Shown: positions 1 through 9,109, numbered from the stretch's first letter. The stretch is DNA of 64,000 nt from Oceanicoccus sp. KOV_DT_Chl (GCF_900120175.1 NZ_FQLF01000005.1:622501-686500); one strand, 5' to 3'. The notes: generated by a model not told the origin, from the letters alone. Numbers and translations are program-made.

Positions 1-2
1 CT

Positions 3-401
3 GATAACGCAAAAAATACTGAAAAAGATGTCAGCTTTAAACACGCGATGATTATCGGTATTGCCCAGGCTATTGCCATATTACCGGGTATTTCCCGCTC
101 GGGCGCGACCATTTCCACCTCGGTATTACTCGGTGTGGACCGTAGCAAAGCTGCCAGCTTTTCCTTTTTGATGGTAGTGCCGCTGATATTTGGCAAGATC
201 GCCAAGGATATTATGGATGGCGCATTAAACGTCAGTAACGACCATATCAGTGTGATGGCAGCGGGTTTTGTTGCCGCCTTTGTCACCGGCTTATTTGCCT
301 GCCAATGGATGATTAAACTGGTACGCAATGCACAGCTAAAATATTTTTCTTATTATTGCTTTGTCGTCGGTACTATCGCTATTGTTCATCAATTACTCTA
401 A
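3..401 (+). CDS. uppP: Undecaprenyl-diphosphatase UppP, C-terminal part
   Basis: Integral membrane phosphatase that recycles undecaprenyl pyrophosphate to the monophosphate lipid carrier for cell wall synthesis. The reading frame is open from the first bases of the window, so the gene starts upstream. The visible part holds the conserved catalytic motif PGISRSGAT just after the window start, followed by hydrophobic helices around AASFSFLMVVPLIFGKI, a VMAAGFVAAFVTGLFA segment and a terminal FSYYCFVVGTIAIV segment. It stops at 399-401 directly before a strong terminator hairpin. The family name is secure from the motif and topology. Nothing can be said of its start or promoter. Confidence 0.93.
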   Translation, partial: DNAKNTEKDVSFKHAMIIGIAQAIAILPGISRSGATISTSVLLGVDRSKAASFSFLMVVPLIFGKIAKDIMDGALNVSNDHISVMAAGFVAAFVTGLFACQWMIKLVRNAQLKYFSYYCFVVGTIAIVHQLL

Positions 402-439
402 AAAAAGCCTGTCACTTGAACAGTGACAGGCTTTTTTTT
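400..439. terminator. Bidirectional intrinsic terminator
   Basis: Ten-base perfect stem (gcctgtcact / agtgacaggc) with a short loop, flanked by an A run on the left and a T run on the right. It can therefore end uppP on plus and the convergent P450 gene on minus. Confidence 0.9.
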
Positions 440-453
440 GAACACAATCCAAA

Positions 454-1767
454 TTAAGCGACCGCAGCTTCCTCTTTAACTTTGCCTGCACTCTTAACTT
501 CCGGATCAAAGGTAATCGGCATTTTCTTAATACCATTGACCAGACTAGAACGCGTATATTCAACCTCACCCGCAAACTTGGGGTGACGTAGACGCGGGAT
601 AATTTCTTCAAACATGATCCGCACTTCCAACCGCGCCAAATGCGAACCTAAACAGAAATGCTGACCGATGCCGAACGAGCGGTGCTCTTTATATAAGTCA
701 GGCATCCGTTCCGCGCGACGCACATCAAAAGTCATTGCATCGTCACCAAAGATTTTTTCATCATGATTGACCGTGTGGTAATGCAGAATGATTTTGTCGC
801 CTTTTTTGATTTGCTGGCCACCCACCACCGCATCTTCCAAAGCTTCACGGCGCATTAAAATAAAGGCTGTGTTATAGCGCAGCATTTCTTCACAGGCGTT
901 GGGAATTTTATCGGGGTTTTCGACTAAATACTCAATTTGCTCGGGGTTTTCCATCAACAACCGCATGCCGTGGCTGGTAATAGTCCGGGTCGATTCATTG
1001 CCCGCAGCAATCAACATCAGGAAAAACCAAACAAATTCATCTTCATTAAAACCATCTTCGCCGTTGGTGCCGGCCAATAGCGCCCCAATCATATTGTCCT
1101 TGGGGTTTTCCTTGTGCTCTGCGGCCAGTTTCATGGCGTAGGTGATAACGTTGATTGACGCCATTTCAGTCTCTTCTTTAGAGACCGACATGGTTGGATC
1201 TTCATTAAACATCATAGTATTGGTCCACTCGAAAAAATCTTTACGATCTTCAGGCGGGATACCACATAATTCCAAAATTGCTAACAATGGCAACTCAGCA
1301 GCCACTTCCTCAACAAATTCACACTCACCTCTGGCAGCTACTTGATCAATAATATTTCTGGCATGCTCACGAAAACGGGCTTCATAGGAATCCACTTTCT
1401 TGGGGGTAAATACTGAGCGTACAATTTTACGCGAGGTTAAATGGCGCGGCGGATCCATATTAATGGTCATGTGCTTATGAATTGTTTCAATTTCTTCCGG
1501 TGACCATTCGTCGGCTAACGCGGTGGCTTTTTCGCTGGAAAAAACGGCTGGGTTTTTGGAGATCTGATCGATCTCATCACGCCCTGTTACCAACCAATAA
1601 GGGCGGCCACGGGTGGGATCATCCATCCAGTGGATGGGGCCCGAATCACGAATACGCTTGAGCTCATCGTAGGGCATGCCTTCGGCATAGGTCTCCGGAT
1701 CGATCAGATTCGAAAAATTGGCAAAAGGGCAACGGCCCTCAGCAGCTACATTGGGATTATCACTCAT
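454..1767 (-). CDS. Cytochrome P450 monooxygenase
   Basis: Soluble bacterial P450 of 437 residues, a usual length for class I enzymes that take electrons from a ferredoxin. Visible landmarks are the I-helix oxygen-activation motif AAGNESTRT, the K-helix ExxR within EEMLRYN, and the heme-ligand loop FGIGQHFCLGSHLAR with the proximal cysteine. The overall style (MDPPRHLTSRKIV, SLV..IKKMPITF) resembles actinobacterial and marine steroid/terpene P450s such as the CYP125/CYP142 group, but the substrate cannot be read from sequence. No ferredoxin or ferredoxin reductase lies beside it, so the redox partner must be encoded elsewhere. AGGA precedes the ATG. An upstream dyad at 1847-1864 may control it. 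Confidence 0.93.
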   Translation of the reverse strand: MSDNPNVAAEGRCPFANFSNLIDPETYAEGMPYDELKRIRDSGPIHWMDDPTRGRPYWLVTGRDEIDQISKNPAVFSSEKATALADEWSPEEIETIHKHMTINMDPPRHLTSRKIVRSVFTPKKVDSYEARFREHARNIIDQVAARGECEFVEEVAAELPLLAILELCGIPPEDRKDFFEWTNTMMFNEDPTMSVSKEETEMASINVITYAMKLAAEHKENPKDNMIGALLAGTNGEDGFNEDEFVWFFLMLIAAGNESTRTITSHGMRLLMENPEQIEYLVENPDKIPNACEEMLRYNTAFILMRREALEDAVVGGQQIKKGDKIILHYHTVNHDEKIFGDDAMTFDVRRAERMPDLYKEHRSFGIGQHFCLGSHLARLEVRIMFEEIIPRLRHPKFAGEVEYTRSSLVNGIKKMPITFDPEVKSAGKVKEEAAVA

Positions 1768-2155
1768 CGTACTATCCTCACAACTCGGTGTTATTCATTG
1801 ATCTGCAGCGAACACAGGGGGTAATTCAGTAACCCATGCTCACTTTAACTAATGGTTATTAGTTTCAATCATACAAAAGCTCAAAAAGGATGCAAGAGCT
1901 GAAAGGCTAAATTCTTTCTTATTACCAAAGGCTGGCGCTGGCGGCATTTATTTTAATCGCAAATATTTTACTAAGCTTTTGAAATATATGAATTTAAATT
2001 AAAAATTCATCACTATCCTGAAGCCAGGCAAGCCATTTAATTTTTAGTAATAATCCCGCCGTACGCTCTGCACCACTTTCATTTGATCCTGCGCAATAGC
2101 TGTAAATAGCACACTGCTACACTCAGCAGTATGAATCAAAGAGGGGAAGGTGTAG
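1768..2155. other. Divergent intergenic region, P450 / DUF6868-like gene
   Basis: Gene-free 388 bases, AT-rich, between two divergent starts. It contains the dyad at 1847-1864 and a second one, ATGAATTT (1988-1995) and AAATTCAT (2003-2010), around a seven-base spacer. No RNA gene or further ORF was recognised. Confidence 0.6.
1847..1864. promoter_or_regulatory. Candidate operator upstream of the P450 gene
   Basis: Perfect inverted repeat AACTAAT-ggtt-ATTAGTT, 80 bases before the P450 start codon. Arm length and spacing fit a dimeric repressor or activator site of the TetR/MarR kind. No regulator gene is adjacent, so this is a pattern-based call only. Confidence 0.4.
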
Positions 2156-2398
2156 ATGGAATGGGAAATCTTACGCAGCGGCCTGGCTTGGTGCGCGGTT
2201 ATTAACTACGGTGTTTTATTAGTCTGGGTGTTGTTATTTTGTAGCTGCCGGCACTGGATCTTCGCCCTGCATAGCGGCATCTTCAAGATTACCGAACAAC
2301 AATTTAATGTCACCCATTATGCGGGGATGGGACTCTTGAAGCTGTTGATACTGGTGTTCAATCTAGGTCCCTATCTGGTGTTGCGCTTTGCCCTTTAG
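2156..2398 (+). CDS. Small membrane protein, DUF6868-like
   Basis: Eighty-residue protein with two hydrophobic segments: residues about 10-28 (WCAVINYGVLLVWVLLF) and a C-terminal one about 58-78 (LLKLLILVFNLGPYLVLRF). The pattern WCxVINYG near the start, a middle HxG with F, then HYAGMG, and NLxPYLxLR at the end matches what I recall of the uncharacterised DUF6868 family of small inner-membrane proteins. GAGGGGAAGG precedes the ATG. It stands alone between the P450 and the aminotransferase gene, transcribed away from the first and convergent with the second. Function unknown. Confidence 0.75.
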   Translation: MEWEILRSGLAWCAVINYGVLLVWVLLFCSCRHWIFALHSGIFKITEQQFNVTHYAGMGLLKLLILVFNLGPYLVLRFAL

Positions 2399-2448
2399 TG
2401 CTGACATTAAGCCCACAGCGACGCAAAGGGTGCCGTGGGCATGGCGAA

Positions 2449-3624
2449 TCAGGCGTAACTGGCAAGCGCCGCGTCTACAGCAACGCCACGATTGATAGTG
2501 GCACCCTGTGCCGACAGCACATTATCCAGCGCTGACAAGCACAGTAACACGTTATTTTGGTTAGCGGCGTAGCCCATCAAACCGATGCGCCAGGCTTTAC
2601 CGGCCAACGCCCCAAGACCTGCGCCAATTTCCAAATTGTACTGGGCCAATAAGGCACTGCGCACAGCACCGTCATCAGCACCCTCGGGTAGACCCACCAA
2701 GTTCAGTTGCGGTAAGCGATAGGGCTTCTCCACTAGCATGGTCAATCCCATAGCTTCCAAACCCGCCACTAACGCTTGGTGGTGTTGCCGATGACGCGCC
2801 CAGGCATTTTCCAGGCCTTCATTTTTCAACATCACCAAGGATTCGTGTAGCGCATACATCGCATTCACCGGGGCTGTGTGATGATAAGCTCGCTTGGTAT
2901 TCGCCCCCCAGTAACCCATCACTAATTGCATATCGAGAAACCAGCTTTGCACTTTATGTTGGCGATTGTTTATCACCTCCACGGCGCGATCGCTAAAGCT
3001 GACAGGGGAAATACCGGGCACACAGGACAAACATTTTTGGGTACCGGAATAAACAGCATCTGCACCCCAGCCATCGAGATCCACATTAATACCACCGACT
3101 GAAGTGACTGCATCAACAAGACTTAACGCGCCATTGGCAGCGGCCAGTTCACACAGGGCTTTGGCATCGCTGGCAACGCCGGTTGAAGTCTCTGCATGTA
3201 CAAACGCCAACACTTTTACCTCAGGGTGAGCAGTAAACGCGGCGGTGACTTTGTCGATGGATACAGGCTTACCCCAATCATCCTCCACCATAATCGCGGT
3301 AGCACCACAGCGCTCAACATTTTCTTTCATGCGACCGCCAAAGACGCCGTTTTGACAGACAATAACGCTATCACCCGGCTCGAGTAAATTAACGAAACAA
3401 GCCTCCATGCCAGCAGAACCCGGTGCCGAAACAGGCAGGGTTAATGCATTTTTTGTTTGCAAGGCGTACTGCAGCAAGCTTTTTATTTCATCCATCAAAC
3501 CAATAAATTCAGGATCGAGGTGACCGATAGTTGGCCGCCCCAACGCTTCCAATACTCTAGGACTTACATCGGAGGGACCCGGTCCCATCAGGGTTCGTGG
3601 GGTAGGATGAAAACTACTGCTCAT
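2449..3624 (-). CDS. Class V pyridoxal-phosphate aminotransferase (alanine/serine-glyoxylate type)
   Basis: Transfers an amino group from alanine or serine to glyoxylate. It is a fold-type I PLP enzyme of about 391 residues. The N-terminal MGPGPSDVSPRVLEALG is the family signature. GSAGMEA binds the phosphate, LVDAVTSVGG contains the PLP-nitrogen aspartate, and YSGTQKCLSC carries the Schiff-base lysine (K197). A TTG 15 bases upstream could also start the frame, but the ATG at 3624 is preferred because GCAGGAG lies six bases before it. The preceding gene on the same strand is a NUDIX hydrolase, 139 bases upstream. Whether the preferred donor is serine or alanine cannot be decided. Confidence 0.9.
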   Translation of the reverse strand: MSSSFHPTPRTLMGPGPSDVSPRVLEALGRPTIGHLDPEFIGLMDEIKSLLQYALQTKNALTLPVSAPGSAGMEACFVNLLEPGDSVIVCQNGVFGGRMKENVERCGATAIMVEDDWGKPVSIDKVTAAFTAHPEVKVLAFVHAETSTGVASDAKALCELAAANGALSLVDAVTSVGGINVDLDGWGADAVYSGTQKCLSCVPGISPVSFSDRAVEVINNRQHKVQSWFLDMQLVMGYWGANTKRAYHHTAPVNAMYALHESLVMLKNEGLENAWARHRQHHQALVAGLEAMGLTMLVEKPYRLPQLNLVGLPEGADDGAVRSALLAQYNLEIGAGLGALAGKAWRIGLMGYAANQNNVLLCLSALDNVLSAQGATINRGVAVDAALASYA

Positions 3625-3763
3625 AACTGGCTCCTGCAAAACGGTCAGTTGACTGTGGGATTAATATCAGGGCGCAACAGTAGCAGTTTTTAAATCGCAG
3701 CAAAACTGTAGGCCGCCGCCGCGCCAACATAGTGAATATAACTGGCAAAAATAACGCGGCTTT

Positions 3764-4444
3764 TTATTCATCACTGTGCGTTTTTTCATAACGCCAGGCT
3801 TCATCCAGCATCCACATACGATGACGTGGACCGGGAATATCCTGATCAGCTTGATCGTAACCAGCATCACCAGGATACAACATAGCGATACCATTATCGG
3901 TCATGGTGACCTTGGGCATAAATTCCGGCACAGGGCGATTGCGGTACATCGACAAGGCTTCAGCGACAGTATTACAGCGCTCCAACTCCGTTAATGTCAC
4001 GAAAGTGGGCGGCATCATGGTGATTTTTTTGGCCTGTTGATCAGCTAAGGCTGCGGCTGGCTGGCACCAGCGATGCTCGACAATTTCGCCACCATCCACC
4101 TCAACTGCATGGCTATCACCCTCAACTTCGCCAATAAAAAACCAGGTGGCAAAGCGTTTGGTGTGTTCTGGTGGTGTCGTCCAATGGGAGAAATATAACA
4201 ATGCCTGCGCATCCACGCTCAGCTGCGACTCTTCCATGGTTTCACGCACTGCACCGCGTCTGGCGGCGGCTTCGATATCTTCGAGGTCATGCAGATAATC
4301 CGCCTTATCAATACGGCCACCGGGAAATACCCAGGAGCCTTCAGCAAAGCTGAGCTTTTTCGATTTGCGCAACAACAACACTTCCAAACCATCACTGCTA
4401 TCGCGAACCAACACAGCAGTTGCTGCCGGAAAAATTTTTGACAT
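3764..4444 (-). CDS. NUDIX hydrolase, NUDT19-like
   Basis: About 226 residues. The N-terminal half contains a NUDIX fold with WVFPGGRID followed, after an insertion rich in acidic residues, by AAxRGAVRETMEES, the metal-binding REx2EE helix. The inserted segment before the helix and the long C-terminal half resemble the NUDT19/RP2p-like group, which hydrolyses CoA and acyl-CoA esters. This substrate is inference. The usual glycine after EE is replaced by serine. GTG at 4450 is an alternative start, but the ATG at 4444 sits seven bases after GAGG. It probably shares a transcript with the downstream aminotransferase gene. Confidence 0.82.
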   Translation of the reverse strand: MSKIFPAATAVLVRDSSDGLEVLLLRKSKKLSFAEGSWVFPGGRIDKADYLHDLEDIEAAARRGAVRETMEESQLSVDAQALLYFSHWTTPPEHTKRFATWFFIGEVEGDSHAVEVDGGEIVEHRWCQPAAALADQQAKKITMMPPTFVTLTELERCNTVAEALSMYRNRPVPEFMPKVTMTDNGIAMLYPGDAGYDQADQDIPGPRHRMWMLDEAWRYEKTHSDE

Positions 4445-4768
4445 AAGCACACCTCAAACTTTGACCCGTAGTATAGCCCGAGCGTTTGAAGAAATCAGGC
4501 CTTGACCTAATCCATGAAAACGCACGACTCAAGACTTCGTAGCACTAGATTCCAGATCGGAGTCGCAATACTGTCCGGGATAAATTAGCAGTTTTAGCGT
4601 TCCAGCCTCTGTCTTAGCTCTACACAATTCGTACTGCGATTGAATACTAAAACTATAAAACAGCTAATTTATCCCAAGCGATAGTGGATCGGGAAATTCC
4701 TTCAGCTATTCACTGGCAGCTGGGTAAAATACGTTTTTCTTTTTACTCTGGCCGCAGTAACTCACCCT
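4445..4768. other. Intergenic region, NUDIX / AEC permease
   Basis: About 320 bases between divergent genes. The only structure recognised is the inverted repeat at 4577-4675. The permease start at 4769 has no clear ribosome binding site. Confidence 0.55.
4577..4675. repeat. Imperfect long inverted repeat, unknown nature
   Basis: Arms of about 20 bases: gggataaattagc at 4577-4589, continuing agtttta, pairs with its complement ending gctaatttatccc at 4663-4675, with one mismatch. The interior is about 59 bases. There is no T run after either arm and no target-site duplication next to the arms, so neither a terminator nor a simple transposon remnant is clearly supported. Confidence 0.55.
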
Positions 4769-5645
4769 ATGTACCTCGAAGTATTTACCATTATCGCCCC
4801 TATTCTCATTTGTGCAGCAGTGGGTTACGGCTGGGCTCGCAGCGGCACACCCTTTGAAAGCCAGTTTGTTTCGCGCATCGTGATGAATGTTGGGCGCACC
4901 GTGTTTGGTGGTGGGCACTCTCAGTAAAGTGGCCATGCCCGCTCAAGCCTTAATCGATACTTTACTAGCTGCCACCCTGGTACTGCTGTTTACCGGATTG
5001 CTAGCCACGGTGATCTGCCGCTGGTTTAAATTGTCACTACCGGTCTATTTAGGGCCATTGCTATTCCCTAACACTGTGAATATGGGGTTGCCGGTATGTT
5101 TGTTTGCCTTTGGTGAGGAAGGCTTAGCCATCGCGTTAGGTATTTATCTGGTGGTTAGTCTCACTCAATTTAGTCTAGGTATCGCTCTGGTCAGTGGTCA
5201 AAGTGCCTGGCGCAACACCTGGCGCTCGCCGATAGTTTATTCGGGCTTGATCGGCGCAACGCTGATCTTTACCGACACCCAATTACCGTTATGGTTAGAG
5301 CAAAGCCTTAATCTGCTGGGCTCCTTTAGCATCCCTATTATGTTAATCACCCTGGGCGTGTCGCTGGCGCAACTTAAAGTAAAAGACTTTGCCTTGAGCA
5401 CCGGGCTGGCTTTGTGCCGGCTTGCCATTGGCCTCTCCGTGGGGTTTCTGGTGGCCGAAATATTGGATCTGGAGGGTGCCGCTCGGGGTGTCCTTATCAT
5501 CCAGTCCAGCATGCCAGCGGCGGTGTTTAATTATCTACTGGCCCACCGCTATGGACGGTCACCAGAGGCAGTAGCCGGTTTAGTGGTGATGTCGACTCTG
5601 ATAAGTTTTGTAAGCATGCCGGCACTGCTATGGCTGGTTTTATAA
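4769..5645 (+). CDS. AEC-family permease (auxin efflux carrier type), apparent frameshift
   Basis: Inner-membrane transporter of the AEC family, about 291 residues after correction. The first frame starts at ATG 4769 (MYLEVFTIIAPILICAAVGY) and runs to a stop at 4925-4927. The second frame carries GAPCLVVGTLSKV onward to 5645. The two join at a GGG run (4892-4894). Removing one G gives the continuous MNVGAPCLVVG expected for the family. The C-terminal half has the typical SIPIMLITLGVSLAQL and QSSMPAAVFNYLLAHRYG motifs. Because similar run errors occur across the window, a sequencing artefact is more likely than a real pseudogene, although this gene is not essential. Substrate unknown. Confidence 0.82.
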
Positions 5646-5759
5646 GTGCAGTGATATGATCTTTAAAAAATAGCGACAATCCACAAAAAACCTTTATTTA
5701 ACACAGGTTTAACCTCCTACTATTAGGAAATTAGGCTACATTATTACTATTACATCAAT

Positions 5760-5780
5760 TGCATCAATAAATATGATGCA
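5760..5780. promoter_or_regulatory. Dyad just upstream of the DUF1631 gene
   Basis: Perfect seven-base arms TGCATCA / TGATGCA separated by ataaata, ending 17 bases before the start codon. It could be an operator or an mRNA hairpin near the ribosome binding site. No T run follows. Confidence 0.35.
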
Positions 5781-5796
5781 TTGCTCATTATAAGTA

Positions 5797-8043
5797 ATGG
5801 ACCACGCTTTAATGGAACTACTGAATCACTGCCGCGATCACGCCCATAAATTCTATGGCGATTTATTTATGGCAGCAGAAAAAACCATTTCCGATATGTT
5901 GTTCGAGCAGGCCGAGCAAAGCACCAGCAACGACGACCAGCGCCGTTACTTTGAAGCCATGCAGCAGCTAAAAGCCAATAGCGGTGTGATGCAAACCACC
6001 TTCCAGCAAGCACTGAAAAAAAGCTATCAGGCCTTTGTTGATGGCCTCGATCAAGAAATCTCCATCGACGAAGCGATTGATGCCAACAGCCTAACGCTAG
6101 TTCAACGTGATGATTTGGAAGACGAACTGGCCATATCGGTTATTGTTTCCAAATCCAATAGCCGCAACTCAGAAACCCTTTGGAAGCTCAATCGACGCCT
6201 GGCGGTTTTACGCGGCGGCAAAAACGTTAGTGATGAAACCAATCCTTTTGGTCCCGCTAAAGTCTGCGCCGCTGCTCAACAAGCTGTCACGCAATTATCT
6301 TTCGACAGCAAAACCAAAATCATGATCTATAAACAGCTAGGCAAAGTGTTTGTACTGAGTTTTGCAAAAGAATTAGACGGCTTAAATTCGCTGTTAGTTG
6401 AAAAAGGGATATTGGCTAATTTACGTTTTTCAGCAGCCGCCCAAAGCTCGCAACAATCTACTCAATCAACAACACCGGCAAGCGACAGTACCGAACAGGA
6501 ATCGGTAGTGGAACCCGCACAAAATATTGCCCATCAACAACAACTTTACAGTGCTATTCGGCAGCTGCAATCGAACCTCGGCCCGCGCACCGAAACAGCA
6601 GGAGGAGTCAGTTTCGCAGGCATCCCCAACGATGGTAGTGAAGGCGGCAAAGAAACTTTTTCTGCGGTCGACTATGCCCTGGCGTTAAGTGCCATTCAGC
6701 AATCCAAAGCATTTTTATCTGCCGCATCACAAAATCGTTCGCTCGCTGCAGAGAAAGTTGAAGAACAACTTTTTCATCGGCTATCCCAGCAAAGCGACCC
6801 CACCGCCCGCCATAAAATGTCCCAAGGTGATGCCGACACGGTCGATTTAGTGGGAATGATTTTTCGCTATATGCTGGATGACGCTAATTTACATGATGCG
6901 GTGAAATCACTACTGAGTCATTTGCATACCCCCTATCTCAAGCTGGCATTAATGGATAAAACCTTTCTTGATAACTATCAACACAGCGCCAGAGTGTTAC
7001 TGAACACCATGGCCGATATTGGTGGCAAATGGGTTAAAGAAGATAACGACCGTACAGTTTTACCAAAAATTAAAAGCATTGTTGAAACAGTCTTAAAAGG
7101 CTTTATAGATGACGCCGGTATTTTTGACCAATTACTGGAAGACTTTCTACGCTTTAAAGATAATCTTGAAAAACGCTCGCGCATGGTCGAAAAGCGCAAC
7201 ACTGAATCGCAACAAGGTTTGGAAAAACTGGAGTTATCCAAACAGCGTGCAGTGGATGAAATCACCTCCCGACTACAGCAAGCTGACATCCCTGAAAAAA
7301 TTGCCACATTGCTGCATAAACCCTGGGCAGATTTTCTGGCCTTTAATTTATTACGACACGGCGATCAAAGCTTGACCTGGCAGTCTGCATTAAAAGTAGT
7401 GGATGGTGTGGTATGGAGCGTGCGTCCAGCTGCAGTAGCCAATAATAAGGCTGACTTCCAGCGCCACCAAACCGACCTGGAACAGTCTGTATCCGAAGGC
7501 TTACAAACCATTGGCTACGATCCGGAAGCCTCCAAAGGTTTGCTACTAGCACTCAAAGAAGCACAGGAACTTGCCTACCACAGTTCAGTAATGCAAGAGG
7601 TTGCCGACCACAATCAAAAAGCCGAACAAAGTGGCAGCGACAAAGTCGCGGCAACCGCACCGCAACCACCAGCTGAAAAAACCACTACCAAAGCTACAGC
7701 AAAGATAATTGCGAAACCCAAAAAACCATTAGCTCCACCCATGCCTCCCCTCAGCGAAGAAGAACAAAGTATCGTTGAACGTCTTAAAGAAATCGCCTTT
7801 GGCACCTGGTTTGAATTTGATCGGGAGAAAGTCGTGCAATCTTTGAAACTGGCCTGGTATAGCAAGGTCACCAGTCACTATATGTTTGTGGATCAAACTG
7901 GCGTTAAACAGGCGGTAGAAAACCAATACAATCTCGCCAAGGGGATGGCTGCAGGGAATATTCGGATCGCCAAGCCTCTGAAAAAATCTTTTATGGAACG
8001 CGCACTGGAAGCGGTATTCGATAAGTTAAAACTTTCGGCATAA
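5797..8043 (+). CDS. DUF1631 family protein
   Basis: Large soluble protein of 748 residues, the normal length for DUF1631, whose members were sometimes mislabelled thymidine phosphorylase. It is mostly helical with many charged and glutamine-rich stretches. A low-complexity S/Q/T segment lies near residues 205-245 and a lysine/proline/alanine-rich linker near 610-645. The C-terminal part, about 670-740, reads GTWFEFDREK...LKLAWYSKVTSHYMFVDQTG. This resembles PilZ-like beta-barrel regions seen at the C-terminus of some DUF1631 proteins, which would suggest cyclic-di-GMP linkage. That is inference only. The ribosome binding site is weak; a second ATG lies five codons downstream. Confidence 0.85.
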   Translation: MDHALMELLNHCRDHAHKFYGDLFMAAEKTISDMLFEQAEQSTSNDDQRRYFEAMQQLKANSGVMQTTFQQALKKSYQAFVDGLDQEISIDEAIDANSLTLVQRDDLEDELAISVIVSKSNSRNSETLWKLNRRLAVLRGGKNVSDETNPFGPAKVCAAAQQAVTQLSFDSKTKIMIYKQLGKVFVLSFAKELDGLNSLLVEKGILANLRFSAAAQSSQQSTQSTTPASDSTEQESVVEPAQNIAHQQQLYSAIRQLQSNLGPRTETAGGVSFAGIPNDGSEGGKETFSAVDYALALSAIQQSKAFLSAASQNRSLAAEKVEEQLFHRLSQQSDPTARHKMSQGDADTVDLVGMIFRYMLDDANLHDAVKSLLSHLHTPYLKLALMDKTFLDNYQHSARVLLNTMADIGGKWVKEDNDRTVLPKIKSIVETVLKGFIDDAGIFDQLLEDFLRFKDNLEKRSRMVEKRNTESQQGLEKLELSKQRAVDEITSRLQQADIPEKIATLLHKPWADFLAFNLLRHGDQSLTWQSALKVVDGVVWSVRPAAVANNKADFQRHQTDLEQSVSEGLQTIGYDPEASKGLLLALKEAQELAYHSSVMQEVADHNQKAEQSGSDKVAATAPQPPAEKTTTKATAKIIAKPKKPLAPPMPPLSEEEQSIVERLKEIAFGTWFEFDREKVVQSLKLAWYSKVTSHYMFVDQTGVKQAVENQYNLAKGMAAGNIRIAKPLKKSFMERALEAVFDKLKLSA

Positions 8044-8117
8044 TCGAACCAATATCAGACTACAACTGAACTACACCTCAGTCACAATTTAGCCATTAAA
8101 AATCACAGGAGCGAACT

Positions 8118-8591
8118 ATGTTACCGCAAGGTTTTTTAGGCACACGGGGCGATATATTAATGGATCTGGTTATCCTCGCCTTTTTTATTATTTTGCCCGC
8201 ACTATTATTTTCCTGGCATAAAGTCCGCAATCAGGACTACGTCACGCATAAAAAAGTGCAGCTGTCGCTGGCCTCTATTTTGGCGGTCGCCGTGGTGTTA
8301 TTTGAGGCAGATTTAAAACTGTCTGGAGGCATTTTCGAGCTGACCAAAGCCAGCAGCTATAACGGCACCACCTTACTCAACAGCTTAATTTATGGCCATA
8401 CCCTGGTAGCGATTTTGACCACCCTTATCTGGATTGTATTAATCATACTGTCATTGAAAAAATTTGATAAGCCGCCCGCCCCCAACCACTTCAGTAAAAC
8501 CCATAAACGCTGGGGAACACTGGGCATGCTGAGTATGATTGCTACTGGTACCTCAGCCTTTCCGCTGTATTATTATGGGTTCTATCTATAG
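8118..8591 (+). CDS. DUF420 family membrane protein
   Basis: Predicted inner-membrane protein of 157 residues with about four hydrophobic segments: about 15-35, 47-64, 88-110 and 132-155. The DUF420 family includes CtaM-like proteins linked to cytochrome oxidase assembly in some bacteria. No oxidase gene is visible here, so a respiratory role is only suggested by family. The conserved histidines in HKKVQLSLAS, YGHTLVA and THKRWG are typical. AGGAGCGAACT precedes the ATG. It follows the DUF1631 gene by 74 bases and converges with the next gene, leaving only 14 bases between stops. Confidence 0.82.
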   Translation: MLPQGFLGTRGDILMDLVILAFFIILPALLFSWHKVRNQDYVTHKKVQLSLASILAVAVVLFEADLKLSGGIFELTKASSYNGTTLLNSLIYGHTLVAILTTLIWIVLIILSLKKFDKPPAPNHFSKTHKRWGTLGMLSMIATGTSAFPLYYYGFYL

Positions 8592-8605
8592 GTAACAATA
8601 ACCGG

Positions 8606-9109
8606 CTAAAACGGAGGTTTGTTGCGGATATCTGTGACTGCCTGTAGCAAGGTAGCGTAAACCTGACGCACATCCACCCGAATACCCACCTCGGCTTTAC
8701 GCGAAATCTGGGTGGCAGGAAAAATAAACTCCTTATCAATACCCGGTACTTGCAAGGCTCTGGAACGACCATATTTATCGGTATAGATCACCCATATCAA
8801 ACCTTTCTCCGCTTTTAACAGCTGGCCCAAAATAATGCCCATAGCCTGTAACTCGGTTACCTGCTCGGCACCGACAATGTTCTCATCGAGCAAACGTTGC
8901 ATTACCGCAAAATCATTGTCTTTTTTGCCATTTAGCTGGCGACCAAAATGGCGACGCGCCAGTGCATCAATACTGTCATGCTGACGCTGCATATAGACTT
9001 GGTCGTTGTAAGTTAAGGGCTCGCTACGCCATGCCTCAGGATTCAAAACCTGAGCCAATAATGACGTATTGCAGACACTCAAAAGTACTATAAATAACCA
9101 GGTACGCAT
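8606..9109 (-). CDS. Secreted protein, DUF3806-like
   Basis: A 167-residue protein with a clear signal peptide (MRTWLFIVLLSVCNTSLLAQ), so it is exported to the periplasm. The mature part contains DSIDALARRHFGRQLNG, then LQAMGIILGQLL, then GLIWVIYTDKYGRSRAL and a C-terminal helix. This arrangement of a helical start, LGxxLG-like helix and a WxxxxDxxGxxxAL strand agrees with my recollection of the uncharacterised DUF3806 domain. Function unknown. GGAAGCTACTG precedes the ATG. It is transcribed divergently from dapA. Confidence 0.65.
   Translation of the reverse strand: MRTWLFIVLLSVCNTSLLAQVLNPEAWRSEPLTYNDQVYMQRQHDSIDALARRHFGRQLNGKKDNDFAVMQRLLDENIVGAEQVTELQAMGIILGQLLKAEKGLIWVIYTDKYGRSRALQVPGIDKEFIFPATQISRKAEVGIRVDVRQVYATLLQAVTDIRNKPPF

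Noticed and set aside
4706-4936. Minus-strand open frame across the start of the AEC permease
   Set aside because: It overlaps the N-terminal codons of a recognisable permease and has no family features.
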